Of a DNA stretch of 64,000 nt, positions 26,529 to 34,687 are shown piece by piece. A program made the position numbers and the translations under genes. The stretch's first letter is position 1. The number at the start of each line of letters is the position of its first letter. The notes beneath the pieces are model-generated. The model was given only the letters and a program-made list of their open reading frames with translations. It did not search any database and was not told the DNA's origin. Source of the stretch: Massilia sp. YIM B02763 (GTDB lineage: Bacteria; Pseudomonadota; Gammaproteobacteria; Burkholderiales; Burkholderiaceae_D); contig NZ_JASNRD010000006.1 of assembly GCF_030412015.1 (NCBI RefSeq), positions 83,235 through 147,234 of the forward strand, in the 5' to 3' direction.

Positions 26529-28157
26529 ATGGATGAGCAGCGACCCACGTTGACCACCCGCCAGGGCCACCCCGTGCGCGACAACCAGTCCTTGCGCTCG
26601 GTCGGCGAACGCGGCCCGGCAACCCTCGAGAACTACCAGTTCATCGAAAAGATCACCCACTTCGACCGCGAACGCATCCCCGAACGCGTGGTGCATGCGC
26701 GCGGCACCGGCGCCCACGGCTATTTCGAGGCCTACGGCAAGATCGGCAACGAACCGGCCAGCAAGTACACGCGCGCCCGCGTCCTGAACGAGACCGGCGT
26801 GCAGACGCCCGTGTTCGTCCGTTTCTCGACCGTGATCGGCGCCAAGGAGTCTCCCGAGACGGCACGCGACCCGCGCGGCTTCGCCGTCAAGCTGAAGACC
26901 GTGGAGGGCAACTGGGACCTCGTCGGCAACAACCTGAAGGTGTTCTTCATCCGCGACGCCATCAAGTTCCCGGACATGATCCACGCCTTCAAGCCGGACC
27001 CCGTCACCAACCAGCAGGAACCGTGGCGCTTCTACGATTTCATCGCGAACCACCCGGAATCGCTGCACATGGTCACCTGGGTCAAGAGCCCGTGGGGCAT
27101 CCCGGCCAACTACCGCGAGATGGAAGGCTCGGGCGTCAACACCTATAAACTGGTGAACGACCAGGGCGTCGCCCACCTGGTGAAATTCCACTGGCAGCCC
27201 AGGCAGGGCGTGCGCAACCTCACGGCCGGCCAGGCCGCCGAGATCCAGGGCCGGGACACCAGCCACGCCACGCGCGACCTGTACGACGCCATCGAGCGCG
27301 GCGACTTCCCGGAGTGGGAATTCTGCGTGCAGATCATGGCCGACGGCGAGCATCCGGAACTCGACTTCGACCCGCTGGACGATACCAAGCGCTGGCCGGA
27401 AGACCGGTTCCCGCTGCTGCCCCTGGGCCGCATGGTGCTGAACAAGAACCCGGACAATGTGTTCGCCGAGACCGAGCAGTCGGCCTTCGGCACCGGCGTG
27501 CTGGTCGACGGCATCGACTTCTCGGACGACAAGATGCTGCAGGGCCGCACGCTGTCCTACTCGGACACGCAGCGCTACCGCGTCGGTCCCAACTACCTGC
27601 AATTGCCGATCAATGCGCCGCAGGAGCAGGCCCGCGCCCGCACCAACCAGCGCGACGCCCAGATGGCCTATTACGTCGACGATGGCGGCGAAAACAAGCA
27701 CCTGAACTACGAACCGAGCCTGATCGGCGGCCTGCAGGAAGCACCGCAGCCGAAGAAGGATTACCACCAGTACGTGCAGGGCCACCTGGGCCGCTACCAG
27801 ACGACGAGCACGGCGGCCGACTACAAGCAGGCCGGCGACCGCTACCGCAGCTTCGCCGACTGGGAGCGCGACGACCTCGTCGCCAACGTCGGCGGCGACC
27901 TCAAGAAATGCCCGGAAGTGATCCAGCTGCGCATGGTCTGGCACCTGTGGCACTGCGACGAGGACTACGGCCGCCGCGTGGCCGAAGTTGCCGGCATCGA
28001 CCTGGACAAGGCGAAGGCCCTGCCCCCGCTGCCGGGCAAGCCGGCCCCGCACGAGAACCGCCAGGGATCGACCTACACGAGCGGCCAGGCGGAAGCGGGA
28101 GATGGCGCGGGCGGCGTGAAGGAGCCGTCGACGACCGAGGAAGTCGCGGCGAAGTGA
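26529..28157 (+). CDS. Monofunctional haem catalase
   Basis: A 542-residue catalase that disproportionates hydrogen peroxide. The catalytic His56 sits in [12 protein letters not shown], the distal Asn is in [11 protein letters not shown] with preceding FVRFSTV, and the proximal haem Tyr is in [19 protein letters not shown]. The enzyme lacks the large C-terminal domain of big-subunit catalases, but has a short Gly/Glu-rich tail. The ATG at 26529 follows GCAGGAGGAAGAACG. It is a single-gene unit with its own TATAAT and terminator. Peroxide control is likely, but no OxyR site was identified. Confidence 0.95.
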   Translation: MDEQRPTLTTRQGHPVRDNQSLRSVGERGPATLENYQFIEKITHFDRERIPERVVHARGTGAHGYFEAYGKIGNEPASKYTRARVLNETGVQTPVFVRFSTVIGAKESPETARDPRGFAVKLKTVEGNWDLVGNNLKVFFIRDAIKFPDMIHAFKPDPVTNQQEPWRFYDFIANHPESLHMVTWVKSPWGIPANYREMEGSGVNTYKLVNDQGVAHLVKFHWQPRQGVRNLTAGQAAEIQGRDTSHATRDLYDAIERGDFPEWEFCVQIMADGEHPELDFDPLDDTKRWPEDRFPLLPLGRMVLNKNPDNVFAETEQSAFGTGVLVDGIDFSDDKMLQGRTLSYSDTQRYRVGPNYLQLPINAPQEQARARTNQRDAQMAYYVDDGGENKHLNYEPSLIGGLQEAPQPKKDYHQYVQGHLGRYQTTSTAADYKQAGDRYRSFADWERDDLVANVGGDLKKCPEVIQLRMVWHLWHCDEDYGRRVAEVAGIDLDKAKALPPLPGKPAPHENRQGSTYTSGQAEAGDGAGGVKEPSTTEEVAAK

Positions 28158-28174
28158 TGGCGTAGCGTGAAATG

Positions 28175-28206
28175 AAAACGGCCCGGACAATCATCCGGGC
28201 CGTTTT
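28175..28206 (+). terminator. Rho-independent terminator after the catalase gene
   Basis: A 13-base-pair stem AAAACGGCCCGGA / TCCGGGCCGTTTT with a 6-base loop, 18 bases after the stop. The A and T flanks make it bidirectional. Confidence 0.9.
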
Positions 28207-28225
28207 CGTAACACCGTCGTCGCCA

Positions 28226-28350
28226 CGTAGGGTGGACGGGTCTCCCGCCCACGCGTTCAACGCACATCAGCCCCGGCGCAAGCGTGGCTGACATGCGCGT
28301 CAACGCAAACGCGGTTTGAACGCGTGGACGGCGCAGCCGTCCACCCTACG
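28226..28350. repeat. Palindromic intergenic repeat, family A, paired copy
   Basis: The left end CGTAGGGTGGACGGGTCTCC and the right end GACGGCGCAGCCGTCCACCC, then TACG, form an imperfect inverted pair around a centre of about 60 bases. Both ends match the copy at 24947-24977. It lies between the catalase terminator and rdgC. Confidence 0.75.
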
Positions 28351-28355
28351 CCTGA

Positions 28356-29252
28356 TTACGCCTTGGCTTCGCCGCCCAGCGCCTCCACCAGGTCCGCAAG
28401 CATCTTGGCCAGCTCGCCCGTCATCAGCATGATGTCGTTGTCGAAGCGCTCGTCGTCGCTGTAGGTGATAGTCTCGTTTTCCTTGATCACGTCGAGCGGC
28501 TTGATGCCCTTGACGGCCAGTTGCTCGGTCAGCACCAGCGAGATACGGCTGTTCCAGGTCAGCGCCAAGCGCGTGCACTGCTTGCCGGCGGCGATGTGGC
28601 GGCGGATGTCTTCCGGATCCAGCGAGTGCTTTACGTAGCGCACGGCGGCCTTGCTCTCGCCGGTGGCGCGCAGCTCGGTGTCCTGGTCGATGGTGAAGTT
28701 GTACGGCGCCTCGTCCGATTCCAGCCAGCCCGTCATGACGGCCACCGGCGAGCTCTGCACGCGCAGCGATTCCAGCGGCAGCTTGTCGACGGCCTTCAGC
28801 AGCAGCTTGATGACGTCGTCGGCCTTGTTCGGGCTGGCGGCATCGACGATCAGCCAGCCGTTGACCGGGTCGATCCAGGTCCAGACGTTGCTGCGGATCG
28901 AGAAGGCGCGCGGCAGCAGTTCGTCGGCCACGCGTTCCTTCAATTCCTTCATCGCCTTCTTACCCGGCGGGAAACCTTGCTGTTCTTCCAGTTCGGCGGC
29001 CTTGGCCTTGGCGACCTGGTTGATCACCGAGCTCGGCAGCAGCTTCTTTTCCGTGCCCAGCATCATCAGCATCTGCTTGTTGACCACGTGGACCAGCTTG
29101 CCGTTGCCGCGCGGCGAATCCCAGCCCTGGCGCAGCAATTCATTGCTGCTGGCCGGCGTGAACGCCTGCGATTGCAGCGCTTCTTCCATCTGTTCGGGGG
29201 TGTACGCCCAGTTCTGGGGGAGACGGTAAATCTGCAGGTTCTTGAACCACAT
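28356..29252 (-). CDS. rdgC: Recombination-associated protein RdgC
   Basis: A 298-residue RdgC, a nucleoid-associated ring protein that binds double-stranded DNA and limits RecA. The start [11 protein letters not shown] is canonical, followed by [36 protein letters not shown] and the C-terminal [25 protein letters not shown]. Length matches the family. It lies downstream of dinB on the same strand, separated by about 90 bases with no clear terminator, so co-expression with dinB is possible. Confidence 0.95.
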   Translation of the reverse strand: MWFKNLQIYRLPQNWAYTPEQMEEALQSQAFTPASSNELLRQGWDSPRGNGKLVHVVNKQMLMMLGTEKKLLPSSVINQVAKAKAAELEEQQGFPPGKKAMKELKERVADELLPRAFSIRSNVWTWIDPVNGWLIVDAASPNKADDVIKLLLKAVDKLPLESLRVQSSPVAVMTGWLESDEAPYNFTIDQDTELRATGESKAAVRYVKHSLDPEDIRRHIAAGKQCTRLALTWNSRISLVLTEQLAVKGIKPLDVIKENETITYSDDERFDNDIMLMTGELAKMLADLVEALGGEAKA

Positions 29253-29341
29253 AAGGTTGCTCTCAGTTATCTCGGTATTTCAAAGGAACGACATTCTACA
29301 CGCTGCTTAGCAGCAATTTTCATATCGCCGGGAAGGGTTTT

Positions 29342-30418
29342 TCAGTGTGTTGCGAGTTCGTCAAACAGGCGCAATTGTTCGACCTGTTCGCTGTCCGCCA
29401 GGCGCACGCCCACGCCCAGCAGGCGCACGGGACGGCTGGCGCGCTGCCACCCCGTCTCCATCAGGTGGCGGTAGGTCTCCAGGTTCGGCGCATGGCCGAC
29501 GCATTCGACCGTGGTCTGCTGGAAGTCGGAAAACTTGATCTTGACGAACAGCTTGTTGATGAATTTTTCGGCACCGTTGCGCTTGATGCGTCCCGCCAGG
29601 TGCTCCATCAATTCGGGCAGCAGCGCCAGGCAGGCCGGCAGGTCCGGCACGTCCGGCGTATAGGTTTCCTCGGTGCTGATCGATTTGCGTTCGCGCACCG
29701 GATTCACGTCGCGTTCGTCGATGCCGCGGCACAGGCTGTACAGGCGCGCACCGAACGACCCGAAATGCTGCTGCAGCTTGTCCATGCTCCAGTCGCGCAG
29801 GTCGCCGCAGGTCTGGGCGCCCAGGCGGTTCAGCTTGGCCGCCGTGACCTTGCCCACGCCGAACAGCTTCTTCACGGGCAGCGCGGCCACGAAGGCATCC
29901 ACCTCGTCGGGCCGCACGAGGAACAGCCCGTCCGGCTTGTTCCAGTCGCTGGCGATCTTGGCCACGAACTTGTTCGGCGCCACCCCGGCCGAGGCCGTGA
30001 TGCCGACGGTCTCGTGGATGCGGCGGCGGATTTCCTGGGCGATCAGCGTCGCGCTGCCCTTGCAGTGGGGAGAGTTGGTGACGTCGAGGTAGGCCTCGTC
30101 CAGCGACAGCGGCTCGACGAGTTCCGTGTAGTCGCGGTAGATCTCCATGATCTGGCGCGAGGCGGTCCGGTACTTCTCCATGTTCGGCGGGATCAGCAGG
30201 AGGTCCGGGCACAGCTTGACGGCGGTGGCGGTGGCCATCGCCGAATGGATGCCGAAGCGGCGCGCCTCGTAGTTGCAGGTGGCGATGACGCCGCGCTGGT
30301 CCGGCCGGCCGCCGACGGCCAGCGGCCGGCCGCGCAACGACGGGTCGTCGCGCATCTCGACGGATGCGTAGAAACAATCGCAATCGCAGTGGATGATCTT
30401 GCGGACAGGGGCGTTCAC
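29342..30418 (-). CDS. dinB: DNA polymerase IV
   Basis: A 358-residue Y-family translesion polymerase. RKIIHCDCDCFYASVEMRDDP holds the first metal-binding Asp and the steric-gate Tyr/Phe; the second acidic pair is PLSLDEAYLDVT near residue 95. Helix-hairpin-helix and little-finger regions follow (FGVGKVTAAKLNRLGAQT, then KSISTEETY). The GTG at 30418 is chosen because a perfect LexA box lies just upstream at 30450-30465. The ATG at 30493 would place the operator inside the coding region. No beta-clamp motif of the QLxLF type was sought beyond the C-terminal EQLRLFDEL, which fits one. Confidence 0.94.
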   Translation of the reverse strand: MNAPVRKIIHCDCDCFYASVEMRDDPSLRGRPLAVGGRPDQRGVIATCNYEARRFGIHSAMATATAVKLCPDLLLIPPNMEKYRTASRQIMEIYRDYTELVEPLSLDEAYLDVTNSPHCKGSATLIAQEIRRRIHETVGITASAGVAPNKFVAKIASDWNKPDGLFLVRPDEVDAFVAALPVKKLFGVGKVTAAKLNRLGAQTCGDLRDWSMDKLQQHFGSFGARLYSLCRGIDERDVNPVRERKSISTEETYTPDVPDLPACLALLPELMEHLAGRIKRNGAEKFINKLFVKIKFSDFQQTTVECVGHAPNLETYRHLMETGWQRASRPVRLLGVGVRLADSEQVEQLRLFDELATH

Positions 30419-30449
30419 TCTGGCGCTCGCCCCGGCGCCGGGACGACTA

Positions 30450-30465
30450 CTGTTATTGCATACAG
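30450..30465 (-). promoter_or_regulatory. LexA (SOS) box upstream of dinB
   Basis: On the minus strand CTGT-ATGCAATA-ACAG, a perfect CTGT-N8-ACAG match, ends 31 bases upstream of the GTG start. It supports SOS control of dinB and the downstream start. Confidence 0.83.
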
Positions 30466-30504
30466 TATCTCCCGGATCGGCCCCACCGCGCAAGTCCGGC
30501 AGGC

Positions 30505-30682
30505 TTAGAGCCTATCCCAGTAGGCGGAGGGAAGTTGATGGCGACATGCGCGTAGGCGATGCATGGGAAGTGCGGGCAAGGCGCGAGGAGGCCGCGTGGC
30601 TAGCCACGCAACGACGAGCAACGCCGCCCGCGCTTTCCAGGCGCGCCAGCAACGACCTCCGCCTACCGGGATAGGCTCTTAG
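30505..30682. repeat. MITE-like long imperfect inverted repeat, about 178 bases
   Basis: The ends match as an inverted pair GAGCCTATCCC[A/G]GTAGGCGGAGG (left end from 30508, right end to about 30680). The element folds around an exact 16-base palindrome GCGTGGCTAGCCACGC at 30594-30609. Each arm continues the pairing imperfectly for about 80 bases. The right end overlaps the stop codon of the aldo/keto reductase (30679-30681). No transposase is present, so a non-autonomous element or a structured RNA would fit. Confidence 0.75.
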
Positions 30683-31704
30683 CCGAGGAAGCGTTCGCGC
30701 TGCGCGTTGGTTGCCGCCTGCACCCATCCCGGGTAGGCGCGCGGAAGCGCGGTGGCGCGATCCAGGTCCGCCAGGTCGTCCGGCGTCAGCTGCAGGTCCA
30801 GCGCTTGCAGGTTGTCCTGCAGCTGCTCCACGCGGCGCGCGCCGACGATCGCGCAGGTGACGCCTTCCTGCGCCAGCACCCAGGCCAGCGCCACCCGCGC
30901 CGCGCTCACGCCGTGGCGTTCGGCCACCGGCGCCAGCGCCTCGATGACGCGGTAGCCGTGTTCCGCCTCGATCGGCGGGAAGTCGATGTGGGCACGGCGC
31001 GAACCCGGGTCGGCGCCGCCGGCGCGGCTGATCTTCCCGGACAGCAGGCCGCCCGCGAGGGGGCTCCAGGCCATCAGGCCCAGGCCGGCGTCGCGCGCCA
31101 GCGGCAGGATTTCGCGCTCGATGTCGCGCACGGCCAGCGAATAGCAGGCCTGCATCGACACGTAGGCGGACCAGCCGTGCAGCGCCGACAGGCCCAGGGC
31201 CTTGGCCACCTGCCAGGCGGCCAGGTTCGAGCAGCCGATGTAGCGGATCTTGCCGGCGCGGACGGCGTCGTCGAGGGCGCGCAGCGTCTCTTCCATCGGC
31301 GTGAGGCCGTCGACATTGTGGATCTGGTACAGGTCCACGTGGTCCGTGCGCAGGCGCTTCAGGCTGGCGTCCAGCGCGCGCAGCGTGTACAGGCGCGACT
31401 GGCCGGCATCGTTCGGACCCTTGCCCATCGGCGCATGGTATTTCGTGGCCAGCACGACGTCGTCGCGGCGGCCCTGCAGTACCTCGCCGAGCAGGCTTTC
31501 CGATTCGCCGTTCGCGTACACGTCGGCCGTGTCGATGAAGTTGATGCCGGCGTCCAGCGCCGTGCCGACCAGGCGGTCCGTGTCCGCCAGCGAGAGGCCG
31601 CCGACCTTGTCGTAGGGCGGTGTCGCCGCGCCGCCGAAGGTCATGGCCCCCAGGCACAGGCGTGATACGATGAGGCCGGTCTTTCCGAGTCGTCGGTATT
31701 GCAT
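30679..31704 (-). CDS. Aldo/keto reductase
   Basis: A 341-residue member of the aldo/keto reductase family (YhdN/Tas-like), an NADPH-dependent TIM barrel. The tetrad is visible as Asp and Tyr in FIDTADVYANGESE, Lys in VLATKYHAPMG and His in YQIHNVDGL. Cofactor-binding residues follow in GARRVEQLQDNLQAL. The ATG at 31704 has an AGGAG ribosome site. It is divergent from an AraC regulator that probably controls it. Its stop codon lies in the end of the repeat element at 30505-30682. Confidence 0.92.
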   Translation of the reverse strand: MQYRRLGKTGLIVSRLCLGAMTFGGAATPPYDKVGGLSLADTDRLVGTALDAGINFIDTADVYANGESESLLGEVLQGRRDDVVLATKYHAPMGKGPNDAGQSRLYTLRALDASLKRLRTDHVDLYQIHNVDGLTPMEETLRALDDAVRAGKIRYIGCSNLAAWQVAKALGLSALHGWSAYVSMQACYSLAVRDIEREILPLARDAGLGLMAWSPLAGGLLSGKISRAGGADPGSRRAHIDFPPIEAEHGYRVIEALAPVAERHGVSAARVALAWVLAQEGVTCAIVGARRVEQLQDNLQALDLQLTPDDLADLDRATALPRAYPGWVQAATNAQRERFLG

Positions 31705-31764
31705 GGTGGGTTTCTCTCCTGTGATCCGATGACGACAGTCTAGAAGCCGCGGCCCCACCCCACC

Positions 31765-32754
31765 ATGCTCCACGATCCACAAGCAATGCGCGCGCGTCCA
31801 GCGCCGGCCGAGGTCCCCGTCGGCGATCCCTTGTCCGACGTCCTCGCGCTGCTGCAGATCCGCGACGGCACCTCGCTGCGCATCGCCGCCGGCGGCGCGT
31901 GGGCGCTGCGCCTGCCCTCGTATTCCTACTTGAAGTTCATCGCCCAGGTCGAGGGCCGCCAGTGGATCCGCGTGGACGGCGGCGACACTGCCATCTGCCT
32001 GGAGCCGGGCGACTGCCTCGTCATGCATGGCGGACGCCCGTTCGTGGTGGCGAGCGACCTGGCGCTGGCCCCCGTCGACGGCGTCGCGCACTTCGCCGCC
32101 GCCATGGACCGGGCCAGCGGCAGCGTGCGCTGGGGAGAAGGCGCGCCGGACATGGTGGCCGTGGCCGGCCGTTTCGAGATCGCGCCGGGACAGCGCGCCT
32201 TGCTGGACGAGATCCTGCCGCCCGAGCTGCACATCCGCGCCGCCTCGCGCGCGGCGCCGGCGCTGCGCGCCCTGCTCGAACTGTTCCGCGACGAAGCGCA
32301 GGCCGGCGCGCCAGGGCAGCGCGCGGTGACGGCGGGCCTTGCGCGCATCGCGCTCGTGCAGGCGCTGCGCGCCCATGGCGAAGGGCCTGCGGCGGACGGC
32401 TGGCTGGGCGCCCTGGCCGACCCCAGGATCGGCCCCGTGCTGCGCGCGCTGCACGGTGACCCGGCACGGCGCTGGACGCTGCCCGAGCTGGCGCGCGCCG
32501 GCGGCATGTCGCGCTCGGCGCTGGCGCTGCGCTTCAAGGCCCTGGTCGGCAGCGCCCCGCTGCACTACCTGCAGCAATGGCGCATGCGGCTGGCGCGCCA
32601 GGCCCTGGTGCAGGGGAGCGAGCCGGTAGCCACGCTGGCGTACCGGCTCGGCTATGCGTCGGAGAGCGCGTTCAGCGCGGCCTTCAAGAAAAGCACGGGC
32701 CTGGCGCCCGGGCAGTTCCGGCAGCAAGGCACGGCGACCGGGCTTACCAGGTGA
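31765..32754 (+). CDS. AraC-family transcriptional regulator with cupin N-terminus
   Basis: A 329-residue regulator. The N-terminal cupin-like domain (about 20-190) contains LKFIAQVEGRQWIRVDGGD and LEPGDCLVMHGGRPF, as in AraC_N/cupin_6 proteins. The C-terminal DNA-binding domain (about 225-320) has two helix-turn-helix units: WTLPELARAGGMSRSALALRF and PVATLAYRLGYASESAFSAAF, then KKSTGLAPGQFR. The start is 61 bases from the divergent reductase start, so shared regulation is likely. Its end overlaps the convergent protease gene by 11 bases. Confidence 0.9.
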   Translation: MLHDPQAMRARPAPAEVPVGDPLSDVLALLQIRDGTSLRIAAGGAWALRLPSYSYLKFIAQVEGRQWIRVDGGDTAICLEPGDCLVMHGGRPFVVASDLALAPVDGVAHFAAAMDRASGSVRWGEGAPDMVAVAGRFEIAPGQRALLDEILPPELHIRAASRAAPALRALLELFRDEAQAGAPGQRAVTAGLARIALVQALRAHGEGPAADGWLGALADPRIGPVLRALHGDPARRWTLPELARAGGMSRSALALRFKALVGSAPLHYLQQWRMRLARQALVQGSEPVATLAYRLGYASESAFSAAFKKSTGLAPGQFRQQGTATGLTR

Positions 32755-34510
32755 ACTTCAACGTGTACTTGCCCACCGCGCCCGCGTGGTAGCGCACGCG
32801 CACGTAGTGCGCCTGCGTCGCCGCCGCCGTGTTGGCCGTCGACAGCGCGTCCGCCACGCCCAGGCCGTTGGTGCTGGTGGCCTGCTGGGTGCCGGCGGCG
32901 TTGTAGGCGTACAGGTCGAAGTCCGAACCGGCGGCAGGCGTCAGCGTCGCCGTCAGCGTCTTGCCGGCCGGGACCTGGACCACGAAGTAATCGTTGTCGT
33001 TGGTCGCCGCGACGGTGCCGTTGACGACCGTGCCGCTCACCGTCACCGCGTTCGCCGCCGGGATCGTGTTGTTCGACTCCGTCTCGTTCTGCGCGGGCAC
33101 GGCGGCCGTCGCCGCCGGCAGGGCCACGCTCAAGGCCGCCGCCGCGTCGACGATGCCGCGTCCGCAACCCGTGCACGTGGCCGGGAAGGCGCGCGCGCTC
33201 GACTTCAGCTTCGCCTCGACCTCGTCCGGGGTCAGGGACGGATTCGCCGACAGCATCAGCGCGGCCACGCCGGCCACGTGCGGCGCCGCCATCGAGGTGC
33301 CCATGTAGGTGGCGTAGCTGTCGCCGGCCGGCGTGGTGGTGCCCGCGTTCAGCGTCGACAGGATGCCGGCGCCATTGTCCCCGCCCGGTGCCGCCACGTC
33401 GACCACGTTGCCGTAGTTCGAGTAGGACGCGCGGCCGCCATTGCGGTTGACGGCCGCCACCGCGATCACGCCGCTGCAGTTGGCCGGGTTCGAATTGGCG
33501 GCGTCGACGTTCGCATTGCCCGCCGCGACCACCACGACGGCGCCGCGCGAACGGGCGCTGTCGATGGCGCGCTGGGTGGTGGTGTCGCAGGTGCCGCTGC
33601 CGCCCAGCGACAGGTTCAGCACGCGTGCCTTGTTGGCGTTGGCCGGCACGCCCGTGACGGTGCCGCCCGAGGACCAGACGATGGCGTCGGCGATGTCCGA
33701 GGTATAGCCGCCACAGCGGCCCAGCACGCGCACGGGCACGACCTTCGCGTTGTAGGCGACGCCGGCGATGCCGCTGCCGTTGTTCGTCTTCGCCGCGATG
33801 GTGCCGGCGACGTGGGTGCCGTGCCAGCTCGACGTCGAGTCCTGGGCCGGCACGCCGGCCGCGCAGCTGCCCGCCGGCGCCCAGTCGCCCGGGTCGCTGG
33901 CATCGGCATCGCGGCCGCCGCCGTCGTTGGCGATGACGCCCGTGGTGATGAAATCGTAGCCCGGCAGGACCTGGCCGGCCAGGTCGGCGTGGGGGCGGTA
34001 GCCGGTGTCGATCACGGCCACGTTGATGCCACTGCCGGTGGCCTTGTTCCAGGCGGCCGGCGCGTTGATGCCGCCCCTGGCCTCGAACAGGTCCCATTGC
34101 TCGCCGTAGCGCGCGTCGTTGGGAACGGCCAGCGGCACCATGATGCGGTCCGGCTCCGCGTAGTCGACGTCCGGGTCGCGCGCCATCAGCTCGGCCGCGA
34201 GCTTGCGCGCCTCGTCCAGCGCCATCACGCGGTTCAGCTGCATCACGTTGGCGCCGCCGGCGGTGGCGCGCAGCGCGCGCAGCGTGGCGCCGTACTGCTG
34301 GCCGGCACGGTCGATCAGGGCCTGGCGCACGCGGTCGGGCACGCGCATGGGCTGCGCGCCCTTCGCATTGTCGGCGGCGTCCTTGTACTTGACGATCAGG
34401 CGGTCGGTCTGGGCGATGAACTTCGTGTCCTGGGCATGGGCGGCCAGCGGCCCGAAGGCGAACAGTGCGGCGGCGAGGAACGAGGTCTTCATCATGCTGT
34501 GCTGCGTCAT
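32744..34510 (-). CDS. Secreted S8 (subtilisin-like) serine protease with C-terminal PPC domain, copy 1
   Basis: A 588-residue extracellular protease. A signal peptide (SFLAAALFAFGPLAAHAQ) leads into a propeptide (about 30-125). The catalytic triad is Asp168 in AVIDTG, His230 in SSWHGTHVAGT and Ser406 in GTSMAAPHVAG. The C-terminus (about 480-588) is a bacterial pre-peptidase C-terminal domain starting NETESNNTIPAANAV and ending KYTLKFTW, which is usually removed on secretion. A second, closely related protease lies immediately upstream. The start at 34510 has a GGAGAG ribosome site. Confidence 0.93.
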   Translation of the reverse strand: MTQHSMMKTSFLAAALFAFGPLAAHAQDTKFIAQTDRLIVKYKDAADNAKGAQPMRVPDRVRQALIDRAGQQYGATLRALRATAGGANVMQLNRVMALDEARKLAAELMARDPDVDYAEPDRIMVPLAVPNDARYGEQWDLFEARGGINAPAAWNKATGSGINVAVIDTGYRPHADLAGQVLPGYDFITTGVIANDGGGRDADASDPGDWAPAGSCAAGVPAQDSTSSWHGTHVAGTIAAKTNNGSGIAGVAYNAKVVPVRVLGRCGGYTSDIADAIVWSSGGTVTGVPANANKARVLNLSLGGSGTCDTTTQRAIDSARSRGAVVVVAAGNANVDAANSNPANCSGVIAVAAVNRNGGRASYSNYGNVVDVAAPGGDNGAGILSTLNAGTTTPAGDSYATYMGTSMAAPHVAGVAALMLSANPSLTPDEVEAKLKSSARAFPATCTGCGRGIVDAAAALSVALPAATAAVPAQNETESNNTIPAANAVTVSGTVVNGTVAATNDNDYFVVQVPAGKTLTATLTPAAGSDFDLYAYNAAGTQQATSTNGLGVADALSTANTAAATQAHYVRVRYHAGAVGKYTLKFTW

Positions 34511-34626
34511 GCGGTGCTCTCCATCGTTTAAGCGAACTGGACAGCGTAACGGAAAGCGACCCGCACGGGGCCGCCTTTGGGGTCGATACGACAGGAAAAT
34601 TTTTGATAACTGCTTGAATGGCAAGG

Positions 34627-34655
34627 AAAAAGATGCGCCGGGAGGCGCATCTTTT
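34627..34655 (-). terminator. Terminator between the two S8 protease genes
   Basis: A 9-base-pair stem AGATGCGCC / GGCGCATCT with a GGGA loop, flanked by A on one side and T on the other. It ends the transcript of the upstream protease gene (stop at 34688), so the two proteases appear to be separate units. Confidence 0.8.
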
Positions 34656-34687
34656 GCAGGCGGTCATGGAACCGCCCGCTCAGCGAT

